Origin: Vibrio splendidus
Lineage (GTDB): Bacteria; Pseudomonadota; Gammaproteobacteria; Enterobacterales; Vibrionaceae
NCBI RefSeq assembly: GCF_001557875.1
Contig: NZ_LNRF01000014.1
Coordinates: 1 to 64,000, forward strand
Direction: 5' to 3'
Length of the DNA stretch: 64,000 bases
Below are positions 17,578 to 24,765 of this stretch, in pieces; the first letter of the stretch is position 1; each line of letters starts with the position of its first letter. The position numbers and the translations under genes were made by a program. The notes below the pieces were generated by a model, which worked only from the letters and a program-made list of their open reading frames with translations, ran no database searches and was not told where the DNA came from.

Positions 17578-17745
17578 ATGCGCCCAACAGCTGTCAGGTT
17601 CTCGCACACCAACCGTAGTGCGATGCGTCGTCGTAGTGGCTTTGCTGCTGCTCCAACGGCTAAGAAATTGGCTCCTACAATGACTCTAGTTGAGAAGACT
17701 GCTTTATTAGCACCGACTACAACAAAAGTGATTAGAGCCGCTTAA
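17578..17745 (+). CDS. Unrecognised small basic protein, 55 residues
   Basis: An ATG at 17578 opens a 55-codon frame ending TAA at 17745, only 1 nt before a strong intrinsic terminator. The product is very basic (7 Arg, 4 Lys, 1 His against 1 Glu) and rich in Ala and Thr, with an Arg cluster SAMRRRSG near residues 14-21. There is no signal peptide or membrane helix. An AGG lies 8 nt before the start. Gene-like features are the tight terminator placement and the upstream 15-codon ORF in a coupling arrangement. I do not know the family. Alternatively the transcript may work as an RNA. Confidence 0.5.
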   Translation: MRPTAVRFSHTNRSAMRRRSGFAAAPTAKKLAPTMTLVEKTALLAPTTTKVIRAA

Positions 17746-17746
17746 C

Positions 17747-17775
17747 AAAAAGCGCAGTTTTTACTGCGCTTTTTT
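17747..17775 (+). terminator. Intrinsic terminator after the small basic ORF
   Basis: A 12-bp perfect stem (AAAAAGCGCAGT / ACTGCGCTTTTT) with a TTTT loop and continuing T-run. It starts 1 nt after the 55-codon ORF and shows that a plus-strand transcript ends here, before yihD. Confidence 0.92.
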
Positions 17776-17795
17776 CTTGCCCAGACCCGCCTTGA

Positions 17796-17811
17796 AATGT
17801 GTTTACACATT
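17796..17811. other. 16-bp dyad upstream of yihD
   Basis: AATGTGT-TT-ACACATT is a perfect 7-2-7 inverted repeat 66 bp before yihD. It has no T-run and so is not a terminator; it looks like an operator for a dimeric regulator, which I cannot name. Confidence 0.35.
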
Positions 17812-17876
17812 GGTATTCCCTATCCGATTTGATACCTTAACCACAAATCATTATAAAATTTGTGGAGAAGTAAAGT

Positions 17877-18140
17877 ATGAAGTGTCACCGCATTGAAGAA
17901 CTGCTTGAACTGATGGAGCCTGAGTGGCAAAAAGATCAAGAGCTTAATCTATTAGAGTTCATCATTAAGCTATCAAAAGAAGCAGGCTACCAAGGCAAAC
18001 TTGAAGAACTGACTGACGATGTTCTTATCTACCATCTTAAAATGCGTAACAGCGAAAAAGATGAAATGATCCCGGGTCTGAAAAAAGACCAAGAAGATGA
18101 TTTCAAAACCGCAATTCTAAAAGCGCGTGGCCTTCTTTAG
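17877..18140 (+). CDS. yihD: YihD family protein (DUF1040)
   Basis: An 87-residue charged cytosolic protein matching E. coli YihD (MKCHRIEELLELMEPEWQKD..., DVLIYHLKMRNSEKDEM). Mostly helical by composition and without catalytic motif; function unknown. GGAGAAGT precedes the start. In E. coli yihD also lies near srkA-dsbA, and here only ccoG intervenes. It has its own terminator at 18192-18217. Confidence 0.92.
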   Translation: MKCHRIEELLELMEPEWQKDQELNLLEFIIKLSKEAGYQGKLEELTDDVLIYHLKMRNSEKDEMIPGLKKDQEDDFKTAILKARGLL

Positions 18141-18191
18141 TCGCCGATTTGTTTAGAACTCAATTGCTGTATAGATAAAATACTCAATTTT

Positions 18192-18217
18192 AAAAAGCGA
18201 CCACTCGGTCGCTTTTT
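18192..18217 (+). terminator. Intrinsic terminator of yihD
   Basis: An 11-bp stem (AAAAAGCGACC / GGTCGCTTTTT) with an ACTC loop and T-run, 52 bp after the stop codon. Confidence 0.9.
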
Positions 18218-18271
18218 TGTTTCTGTTCGCTATTTTTTCGTCACAACTGTTATGACTTTTGTTGTTAAAGG

Positions 18272-18313
18272 TTGATAGCGTTAAAGAAATGAGAACAAGA
18301 TTGTCGCTATAAT
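18272..18313 (+). promoter_or_regulatory. Candidate ccoG promoter with FNR-like box
   Basis: A TATAAT at 18308-18313 has no good -35 box. TTGATAGCGTTAAA at 18272-18285 has one perfect FNR half-site (TTGAT) and a poor second half (consensus ATCAA). Its centre (18278.5) is about 41.5 bp before the inferred start near 18320, the position of a class II FNR activator. The site is degenerate but the geometry is right. The rest of 18221-18466 holds an unremarkable leader of about 145 nt. Confidence 0.4.
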
Positions 18314-18466
18314 CGCCATCCATAAGAATCTTCTAAAATAATAAGAGTGAGTGCGATAACAACAAATGCACCAAGCTCAATTTCAACAGGTTCTCTAAAC
18401 CATACTTTCAAGTAATGTCGTCATGCCCAACTTAACCGGGCAAACAAGCCACAAAAAGGATAGTTC

Positions 18467-19885
18467 ATGAGTCAGGATAAAATCGATATCAAAGATGTGA
18501 CTCCTAAAACCTTTAACCCGAAAACACATAAAGGTAATGGAGATCGATTTAACCCAAGTAACCGAATCTATGTTCGAGAAAGCAAAGGTAAATTCCAACA
18601 ACTGCGTCGCTATGGCGGTTGGTTCTTACTTTTACTTTTTGCGCTTATCCCATGGATTCCATTTGGTGAGCGACAAGCTATCTTGCTCGATATCGGCAGC
18701 CAACAGTTCAACTTCTTTGGTACAACTTTATACCCACAAGATCTGACCCTGCTCGCCATCTTATTCATGATTGCCGCGTTTGGCCTGTTCTTTATCACCA
18801 CCTTTTTAGGCCGCGTGTGGTGTGGCTACCTGTGCCCACAAACCGTGTGGACCTTCATGTACATCTGGTTCGAGGAGAAACTCGAAGGTGCTGCCAATAA
18901 GCGAAGAAAACAAGATTCAGGCAAACTGACCACCAACCTGATGATCAGAAAAACCATCAAGCACATTGCATGGTGGGCGATTGCGATTGCGACCGGTTTA
19001 ACCTTTGTCGGTTACTTCATTCCAATCAAAGAGCTAGTGGTTGGTTTCTTTACCTTTAACTCTTCGTTCTGGCCTGTGTTCTGGGTACTATTCTTCGCTG
19101 GTTGTACTTATGCTAATGCAGGTTGGATGCGTTCAATTGTTTGTCTGCACATGTGTCCTTACGCGCGTTTCCAATCGGCAATGTTCGATAAAGACACCTT
19201 CATTGTGGGCTACGATACAGAACGCGGTGAAAGCCGTGGCCCCCGATCTCGCAAGGCTGATCCAAAAGAGCTTGGTCTAGGCGATTGTATTGACTGTAAT
19301 TTATGCGTTCAAGTGTGCCCAACGGGTATCGATATCCGTGACGGCCTACAATACGAATGCATTAACTGTGGCGCGTGTATTGATGCCTGTGACAACACCA
19401 TGGAACGAATGGGCTATGAAAAAGGCCTGATCAACTACACCACCGAGCACAGACTTGAAGGTCACTCAACCAAGGTAATGCGTCCTAAGCTGTTGGGCTA
19501 TGGAGCCATCTTAATCGTGATGCTGGGCTTATTCTTCGTGCAAATCGCGAGTGTTGATCCTGCTGGCCTCAGTGTTCTACGTGACAGAAATCAGCTATTT
19601 AGGGTCAATAACCAAGGGTTGGTTGAAAACACCTACACCTTGAAAGTGATCAACAAGACTCAACAAGAGCAAGAGTACAAACTCGATGTTAGCGGACTGC
19701 CCGGTTCGATCTGGTATGGCAAACAGACGATTACTGTCGATCCAGGCGAGGTTTTGAACCTACCTATCAGTTTAGGCGCCGACCCAGAAAAACTGAGCTC
19801 ACCAGTTTCGACAATTCAGTTTATACTCTCGGATAATGAAGAGTTTACGATGGAAGTCGAAAGCCGCTTTATCAAGAAGCTCTGA
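18467..19885 (+). CDS. ccoG: Cytochrome c oxidase accessory protein CcoG
   Basis: A 472-residue inner-membrane iron-sulfur protein (RdxA/FixG family) needed for assembly of cbb3 oxidase, probably by Cu(II) reduction. Several hydrophobic helices (about 48-65, 88-110, 160-180, 195-215, 340-360) frame two [4Fe-4S] motifs, CIDCNLCVQVCPTG (about 269-282) and CINCGACIDACDN (about 295-307), and the FLGRVWCGYLCPQTVW segment (about 112-127). The C-terminal 100 residues form a periplasmic Ig-like domain. Here it stands alone, away from ccoNOPQ, with an FNR-like promoter. Confidence 0.95.
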   Translation: MSQDKIDIKDVTPKTFNPKTHKGNGDRFNPSNRIYVRESKGKFQQLRRYGGWFLLLLFALIPWIPFGERQAILLDIGSQQFNFFGTTLYPQDLTLLAILFMIAAFGLFFITTFLGRVWCGYLCPQTVWTFMYIWFEEKLEGAANKRRKQDSGKLTTNLMIRKTIKHIAWWAIAIATGLTFVGYFIPIKELVVGFFTFNSSFWPVFWVLFFAGCTYANAGWMRSIVCLHMCPYARFQSAMFDKDTFIVGYDTERGESRGPRSRKADPKELGLGDCIDCNLCVQVCPTGIDIRDGLQYECINCGACIDACDNTMERMGYEKGLINYTTEHRLEGHSTKVMRPKLLGYGAILIVMLGLFFVQIASVDPAGLSVLRDRNQLFRVNNQGLVENTYTLKVINKTQQEQEYKLDVSGLPGSIWYGKQTITVDPGEVLNLPISLGADPEKLSSPVSTIQFILSDNEEFTMEVESRFIKKL

Positions 19886-19926
19886 TACCTGCACCTTAGT
19901 GCTTGGTATAACAACCCAATAAATGG

Positions 19927-19953
19927 AAAAAGGCTCAGTAATGAGCCTTTTTT
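19927..19953 (+). terminator. Intrinsic terminator of ccoG overlapping the srkA leader
   Basis: An 11-bp perfect stem (AAAAAGGCTCA / TGAGCCTTTTT) with a GTAA loop and T-run lies 41 bp after ccoG. It ends only 6 nt before the likely srkA start at 19959, so readthrough RNA would carry a stable hairpin beside that start. Confidence 0.85.
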
Positions 19954-19958
19954 ATTCT

Positions 19959-20945
19959 ATGACGATGCAAGCCTTTAACTTTGATAACCTGACTCCTGAC
20001 TTCATGTGGTACGCACTGGAGAGCATCGGAGTTCGCGCTGAATCCGGGCTTCTCGCTCTCAACAGTTACGAAAACCGTGTATATCAGTTCACCGATGAAG
20101 ATCGCAAGCGCTACGTCGTTAAGTTTTATCGTCCGCAACGCTGGAACAAAGCACAGATCCAAGAAGAGCATGACTTCGCACTCGAGCTTATCGAACAAGA
20201 GATGCCAGTTGCACCTCCAATGCGAATCAACGGTGCAACCTTACATGAATACCAAGGCTACCTATTTGCCTTGTTTGAAAGTGTCGGCGGCAGGCAGTAT
20301 GAAGTGGATAACCTAGACCAACTGGAAGGTGTAGGCCGTTTTCTTGGTCGTATTCATAAAGCCAGCGCGGGAAGAACATTCCAGCATCGCCCAACCATCA
20401 GCTTAGATGAATACCTTTATCAGCCACGTAAGATTCTAGAGAACTCTCAGTTTATCCCGACGCATCTAGAAAACGCGTTCTTCAATGACGTCGACCTTCT
20501 GATCAAGGAGCTAGAGAGCCAGTGGCCGAGCAACATTGAGAATATCCGCCTGCATGGTGACTGCCACCCAGGCAATATCTTATGGCGTGATGGGCCAATG
20601 TTCGTCGACCTTGACGACGCACGTAACGGCCCTGCAATACAAGATCTGTGGATGCTGCTTAACGGCGAACGCCAAGATAAGCTGATGCAACTGGATATTC
20701 TGCTAGAGAGTTATCAAGAGTTTTGCGATTTTAATACCGTACAACTGAAACTAATCGAGCCGCTACGCGGTCTACGTATGGTGCATTACATGGCATGGTT
20801 GGCGAAACGATGGCACGATCCAGCGTTTCCTCTCGCCTTCCCATGGTTTAATGATCCGAAATATTGGGAGCAACAAGTACTTGCTTGTAAAGAGCAAATT
20901 GCTACCCTGCAAGAGCCACCACTTTCGTTAATGCCTCAGTGGTAA
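19959..20945 (+). CDS. srkA: Stress response kinase A (SrkA/RdoA/YihE)
   Basis: A 328-residue Ser/Thr protein kinase of the APH/choline-kinase fold, linked in E. coli to Cpx stress and protection from programmed death. The kinase motifs are LHGDCHPGNILW (catalytic loop) and VDLDDARNGPAIQDLW (Mg-binding). Upstream ATGs at 19923 and 19941 fall before or inside a terminator hairpin, so 19959 (MTMQAFNFDNLTPDFM) or 19965 is preferred; this also aligns with E. coli SrkA. The start lacks a clear Shine-Dalgarno. dsbA follows after 55 nt, as in E. coli. Confidence 0.92.
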   Translation: MTMQAFNFDNLTPDFMWYALESIGVRAESGLLALNSYENRVYQFTDEDRKRYVVKFYRPQRWNKAQIQEEHDFALELIEQEMPVAPPMRINGATLHEYQGYLFALFESVGGRQYEVDNLDQLEGVGRFLGRIHKASAGRTFQHRPTISLDEYLYQPRKILENSQFIPTHLENAFFNDVDLLIKELESQWPSNIENIRLHGDCHPGNILWRDGPMFVDLDDARNGPAIQDLWMLLNGERQDKLMQLDILLESYQEFCDFNTVQLKLIEPLRGLRMVHYMAWLAKRWHDPAFPLAFPWFNDPKYWEQQVLACKEQIATLQEPPLSLMPQW

Positions 20946-21000
20946 CAGCAATCGCAACATACAACTAGATAAAAATTCAAACATAATGGAGATTGGATAA

Positions 21001-21600
21001 ATGAAAAAGCTATTCGCATTTTTCTCATTGATCATGTTGAGCCTTTCAGCTCACGCTGCGAAATTTAACGAAGGTGAACACTACAAAGTTCTCGACCTAG
21101 AAGCATCAAAAAAACCAATGGTGACAGAGTTCTTCTCTTTCTACTGCCCACACTGTAATAGCTTTGAGCCAATCATCCAGCAGCTAAAACAACAGCTACC
21201 TAAAGACGCTAAGCTACAAAAGAACCATGTTTCATTCATGGGTGGCAATATGGGTCTGCCAATGAGCAAGGCTTATGCGACGATGATTGCACTGAAAGTT
21301 GAAGACAAAATGGTGCCAGTGATGTTTAACCGCATCCACACCATGAACAAGCCACCACGTGATGAAGCAGAACTGCGACAAATCTTCCTAGACGAAGGTG
21401 TTGATGCGAAGAAGTTCGATGCTGCGTATAACGGCTTTGCAGTAGATTCGATGGTTCGTCGCTTCGACAAAGCATTCAAAGACAGCGGCCTTTCAGGCGT
21501 ACCTGCTGTCGTGGTAAACAACCGCTACCTAGTAGATGCTCAAGGTATCAGCTCTCTCGATGAGTACTTCGAGCTCGTTAACTTCCTGCTGAAAAAGTAA
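21001..21600 (+). CDS. dsbA: Periplasmic thiol:disulfide oxidoreductase DsbA
   Basis: Introduces disulfide bonds into exported proteins. The 199-residue precursor has a signal peptide (1-19, ending AHA), the active site CPHC in FYCPHCNSF (about 49-52) and the cis-Pro loop SGVPAVVV (about 164-171). The helical insert lies between them. In V. cholerae the orthologue is TcpG, needed for pilus and toxin folding. Probably cotranscribed with srkA and followed by a terminator. Confidence 0.97.
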   Translation: MKKLFAFFSLIMLSLSAHAAKFNEGEHYKVLDLEASKKPMVTEFFSFYCPHCNSFEPIIQQLKQQLPKDAKLQKNHVSFMGGNMGLPMSKAYATMIALKVEDKMVPVMFNRIHTMNKPPRDEAELRQIFLDEGVDAKKFDAAYNGFAVDSMVRRFDKAFKDSGLSGVPAVVVNNRYLVDAQGISSLDEYFELVNFLLKK

Positions 21601-21610
21601 GGAATAGATG

Positions 21611-21635
21611 AAAGGAAGCTTCGGCTTCCTTTTTT
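21611..21635 (+). terminator. Intrinsic terminator of dsbA
   Basis: A 9-bp stem (AAAGGAAGC / GCTTCCTTT) with a TTCG tetraloop and T-run, 10 bp after dsbA. Confidence 0.92.
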
Positions 21636-21740
21636 ATTGCTAGTTCAAAAACCATTATTGATAAATAATCAGCCAGAAAATGCAGTGCTTTACTGATATT
21701 AATAACCTGTCCTAAGAATCGGTGAGCAAGGAACCCTTAA

Positions 21741-22694
21741 ATGAAAATAAAAATAACTCTTTTGGCATTGAGCGTTACAGCCACTCCCGCTTTTGCCAAG
21801 CTTGCAGACCAACAAGGTTTCAGTGGTGAAATCTCTATCAACACCGGGGTCACATCTTCAACCTCAAACTTTAATACCGATGCCGACAGTAAGATCTCAT
21901 CAAACAATCAGAAAGCTTCGTCTGAGAGCTCGTTTTTAGTTGCACCTCTCGGTAGTGTTGCTTACACCTTTGGTGAGAAGTTGAACCAACAAGTATACAC
22001 AGGTACCGCGCGTGATGATGTGGCGACGGGTACTGTTGTGCTTGAGGTTGGTTATAAATACCAACTAGAGTCAGGCATGACCATCGATGCTTCGATTCTG
22101 CCAACTATTATGTCTGGCGAGACTTGGGCCGATCCGTACAACACGACGTCAGCTCGCAGCAAAACCGACGAGACGGGTAATGCCTTTCGTTTAACACTAG
22201 AGAGCATCGCTGGCTCTGCCTTCTCTTTAGACATGGCCTACGCCACCAAAGATGTCAAAGATGATCGAGTTGAAGACGCGCTAAAACGCGACGCCGATAC
22301 TTTCTACCTGAAAGGTCAATATCGTCAACCAATCAGTCATACCATGATGTTAGTACCATCACTGATCTACCAATCAAGTTCTGCGGATGGCAAAGCTGCC
22401 TCTTATGAACAGTTTGGCGGTGAGGTAAGCTTATTTGGCGGCATGGGACGTCATCAATACGCACTAACGGCGGGTTACAACCAACGCTCTTACGATGCGA
22501 GCAGCATGACTTTCCAAAAGAAACGCAGTGACGACAACATCAATCTATTCGCCGCGTATGAATATGATCAATTCATGGATTGGGAAAACTGGTCGTTTGT
22601 TTCTCTTGCAGGCTACAGCACGAGTGACTCGAACATTACCTTCTATGATGAGTCTCAATACATCGTTTCAGTTGGCTTGAACTACAAGTTCTAA
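21741..22694 (+). CDS. DUF2860 family protein, probable outer-membrane beta-barrel
   Basis: A 317-residue protein with a signal peptide (1-19, MKIKITLLALSVTATPAFA). The mature part consists of alternating beta strands, Gly/Tyr/Ser-rich turns, and ends in ...YIVSVGLNYKF. A terminal Phe in a final amphipathic strand is the usual BAM recognition signal for outer-membrane proteins. I assign it to DUF2860, a family common in vibrios with no known role. The barrel is inferred from the strand pattern. It is a single gene with its own terminator. Confidence 0.8.
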   Translation: MKIKITLLALSVTATPAFAKLADQQGFSGEISINTGVTSSTSNFNTDADSKISSNNQKASSESSFLVAPLGSVAYTFGEKLNQQVYTGTARDDVATGTVVLEVGYKYQLESGMTIDASILPTIMSGETWADPYNTTSARSKTDETGNAFRLTLESIAGSAFSLDMAYATKDVKDDRVEDALKRDADTFYLKGQYRQPISHTMMLVPSLIYQSSSADGKAASYEQFGGEVSLFGGMGRHQYALTAGYNQRSYDASSMTFQKKRSDDNINLFAAYEYDQFMDWENWSFVSLAGYSTSDSNITFYDESQYIVSVGLNYKF

Positions 22695-22721
22695 CTTCAG
22701 CGAGTATCAACTACTATTTCC

Positions 22722-22750
22722 AAAAAGCCTGCATACAAGCAGGCTTTTTT
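22722..22750 (+). terminator. Intrinsic terminator of the DUF2860 gene
   Basis: An 11-bp stem (AAAAAGCCTGC / GCAGGCTTTTT) with a six-base loop and T-run. Its near-symmetric A/T tails may let it also end comM from the other side. Confidence 0.9.
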
Positions 22751-22769
22751 GTTTACCACAACACAATGA

Positions 22770-24293
22770 CTACACAGCTTGTGCCGTAAGTTGCTTCAAT
22801 AATCTATCCATCGCGCGGTAACCGAGAGCTTCCGATAAGTGTTTCTTTTCTATCTGCTCGTTACCATCCAGATCAGCAATAGTTCGTGCGACCTTGATGA
22901 TTCGGTGATAGGCGCGAATCGATAACCCTAAACGATGCAGTGCTGTTTCGAGAAACTCTGCATCTTCGCGTCGCAGTGGACAATACTTCTCAATTTCTCG
23001 ACTGCCGAGTAAAGCGTTCGATTTATGGTTGCGAGATAACATGGTTTGACGAGCCTGTTTGACCCTTTGCTTTACCACCTGGGTAGTTTCACCACGATCA
23101 CCTCCTTCGGCCAACATTCCCTTGGGCAATAGAGGTATCTCCAATGACATATCGAATCTATCTAGCAAGGGGCCAGATAAACGGTTGAGATAACGCAGGA
23201 TTATCTGTGGGTTAGCCCGCGCTTGATTACCTTCGTAGTAACCTGTTGGGCTTGGGTTGAGTGCACCGACCAACTGAAAGCGCGCAGGGAAACGCGTCTT
23301 GCCCGCAGCACGGGAGATAATAATCTCGCCTGACTCTAGTGGCTCACGTAATGAATCGAGCACCTTACGCTCAAACTCTGGCATCTCATCCAAGAACAAT
23401 AAGCCGTTATGCGCCAAAGAGATCTCTCCGGGGCGAGGTACTGAGCCTCCTCCCACCAATGCCGCCATTGAGCTTGAATGGTGAGGGGATCGAAAAGGTC
23501 GTTGCTTCCAGTTGTACTGATTGATCTCTTGCTGCGTTAACGAAGCGACCGATGCAGTTTCCATCGCCTCGTCATCACTCATTTCAGGTAACAAATCACG
23601 CAGACGAGACGCCAACATAGTCTTGCCAGTTCCTGGAGGGCCAAGGAAAAGTAAGTTGTGATTTCCAGCGGCTGCTATCTCCAGAGCTCGCTTGCCTTGT
23701 TGTTGGCCGATAATATCTTGTAGGTCGCGAAACACTGAAACATCAGCCTGATGATGTTCCGTTCTATATAGGCCAAGCTGAGTCTGTCCACACATGTCAG
23801 CACAAACCTCCAACAAGGTTTGCGCAGATTTATGGGCTCCCTTGCCCACTAGCGCAGCCTGATCACCGTTATGGTGTGGAACAACTAAGCATCGTTCGAC
23901 GCTATCGGCAGCTAACGTCGCAGGCAACACGCCCTTTACTGAACGCAGCTCTCCAGACAGTGCCAACTCACCGATAAATTCATGTTGAGCTATTTTTGAT
24001 GTCGGAAGCTGATCAGATGCCACTAAAATCCCAAGCGCGATTGGCAAATCGAAACGACCTCCTTCTTTGGGTAAATCGGCAGGAGCGAGGTTGACCGTGA
24101 TTCTTTTTGATGGAAACTCAAAACGAGAATTGATGATCGCACTTCTTACTCGATCTTTAGATTCCTTAACCGTTGTTTCAGGTAGACCCACTAACGTAAA
24201 GCCAGGCATTCCATTACTTATATGCACCTCAACAGTCACTTCTGGCGCCTCTACACCAACACTAGCTCGACTATGAATTATCGCGAGTCCCAT
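22770..24293 (-). CDS. comM: Mg-chelatase-like AAA+ helicase ComM (YifB)
   Basis: A 507-residue hexameric AAA+ protein that drives branch migration during natural transformation and lets heterologous DNA be integrated. The N-terminal Lon-like substrate domain (GLPETTVKESKDRVRSAI near 35-52) is followed by Walker A GPPGTGKT (about 220), Walker B LLFLDEMPEF (about 301) and the Mg-chelatase C-terminal domain. The start MGLAIIHSRA at 24293 fits the family; track-length upstream codons would not. Divergent from the ilv operon. Confidence 0.95.
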   Translation of the reverse strand: MGLAIIHSRASVGVEAPEVTVEVHISNGMPGFTLVGLPETTVKESKDRVRSAIINSRFEFPSKRITVNLAPADLPKEGGRFDLPIALGILVASDQLPTSKIAQHEFIGELALSGELRSVKGVLPATLAADSVERCLVVPHHNGDQAALVGKGAHKSAQTLLEVCADMCGQTQLGLYRTEHHQADVSVFRDLQDIIGQQQGKRALEIAAAGNHNLLFLGPPGTGKTMLASRLRDLLPEMSDDEAMETASVASLTQQEINQYNWKQRPFRSPHHSSSMAALVGGGSVPRPGEISLAHNGLLFLDEMPEFERKVLDSLREPLESGEIIISRAAGKTRFPARFQLVGALNPSPTGYYEGNQARANPQIILRYLNRLSGPLLDRFDMSLEIPLLPKGMLAEGGDRGETTQVVKQRVKQARQTMLSRNHKSNALLGSREIEKYCPLRREDAEFLETALHRLGLSIRAYHRIIKVARTIADLDGNEQIEKKHLSEALGYRAMDRLLKQLTAQAV

Positions 24294-24416
24294 AACTTTC
24301 CTTTGTCTTTGATTTAAAAGTATTCGCTCTGGATATTCGTTGCTCACCAAAGCTATAAGGTTGTTATATAGCTTGATGGAATGGTGTTTTAATGTGAAAA
24401 AAGAATGACATTTTCC

Positions 24417-24444
24417 TTGTCATGCGGCAGATTTGTGTGATAAC
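24417..24444 (+). promoter_or_regulatory. Probable ilv operon promoter
   Basis: TTGTCA (24417-24422), 16-bp spacer, GATAAC (24439-24444), about 50 bp before the leader peptide. The -10 box is weak, but the position fits the start of an attenuated leader RNA. Confidence 0.4.
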
Positions 24445-24496
24445 ACTAGAGATATAGACTTTTACTGAAGACAATAAACGAGAAAACTCGAATATT

Positions 24497-24586
24497 ATGA
24501 TTTTTAACGCTCGCATTTACGCACTGATTAACCTGATTATCGTAGTCATTATTAAGACTGCGCGGGGGCGAGTGGGAAGAAAGTAA
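24497..24586 (+). CDS. ilvL: ilv operon leader peptide
   Basis: A 29-codon ORF, MIFNARIYALINLIIVVII followed by KTARGRVGRK. The run LINLIIVVII packs ten Ile, Leu and Val codons within about a dozen residues, so ribosome stalling on uncharged tRNAs of these amino acids can sense supply. It is followed after 5 nt by a GC-rich terminator hairpin. This is the classic attenuation leader of ilvGMEDA, with a sequence different from the E. coli peptide. Confidence 0.93.
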   Translation: MIFNARIYALINLIIVVIIKTARGRVGRK

Positions 24587-24591
24587 CCACG

Positions 24592-24639
24592 AATTAGAAA
24601 AAACCCCCGCACTGACAAGTCCGGGGGTTTTTTCTAATT
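24592..24639 (+). terminator. Attenuator of the ilv operon
   Basis: An exceptionally long 18-bp perfect stem, 24592-24609 pairing with 24622-24639, with core CCCCCG/CGGGGG and a 12-nt loop; the T-run lies inside the 3' arm. It sits directly after the leader peptide and 126 bp before ilvG, where the transcription decision is expected. Confidence 0.93.
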
Positions 24640-24765
24640 TAAACATTCGATTTTTATATTTTTGAGCATTTTCGGCTTTGCCGATTTACAGGAAGAATGG
24701 GAGCACAAGATGTGCAGAGACAAAGGAAACAGTTACCAAAATAAAGGTAATACGGGAGAATTCCG

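Noticed and set aside
18342..18410. 22-codon GTG ORF in the ccoG leader
   Set aside because: No clear Shine-Dalgarno and ordinary composition; likely chance.
19923..19943. Upstream srkA starts (ATG at 19923 and 19941)
   Set aside because: They lie before or inside the ccoG terminator, and the added residues do not align with SrkA proteins.
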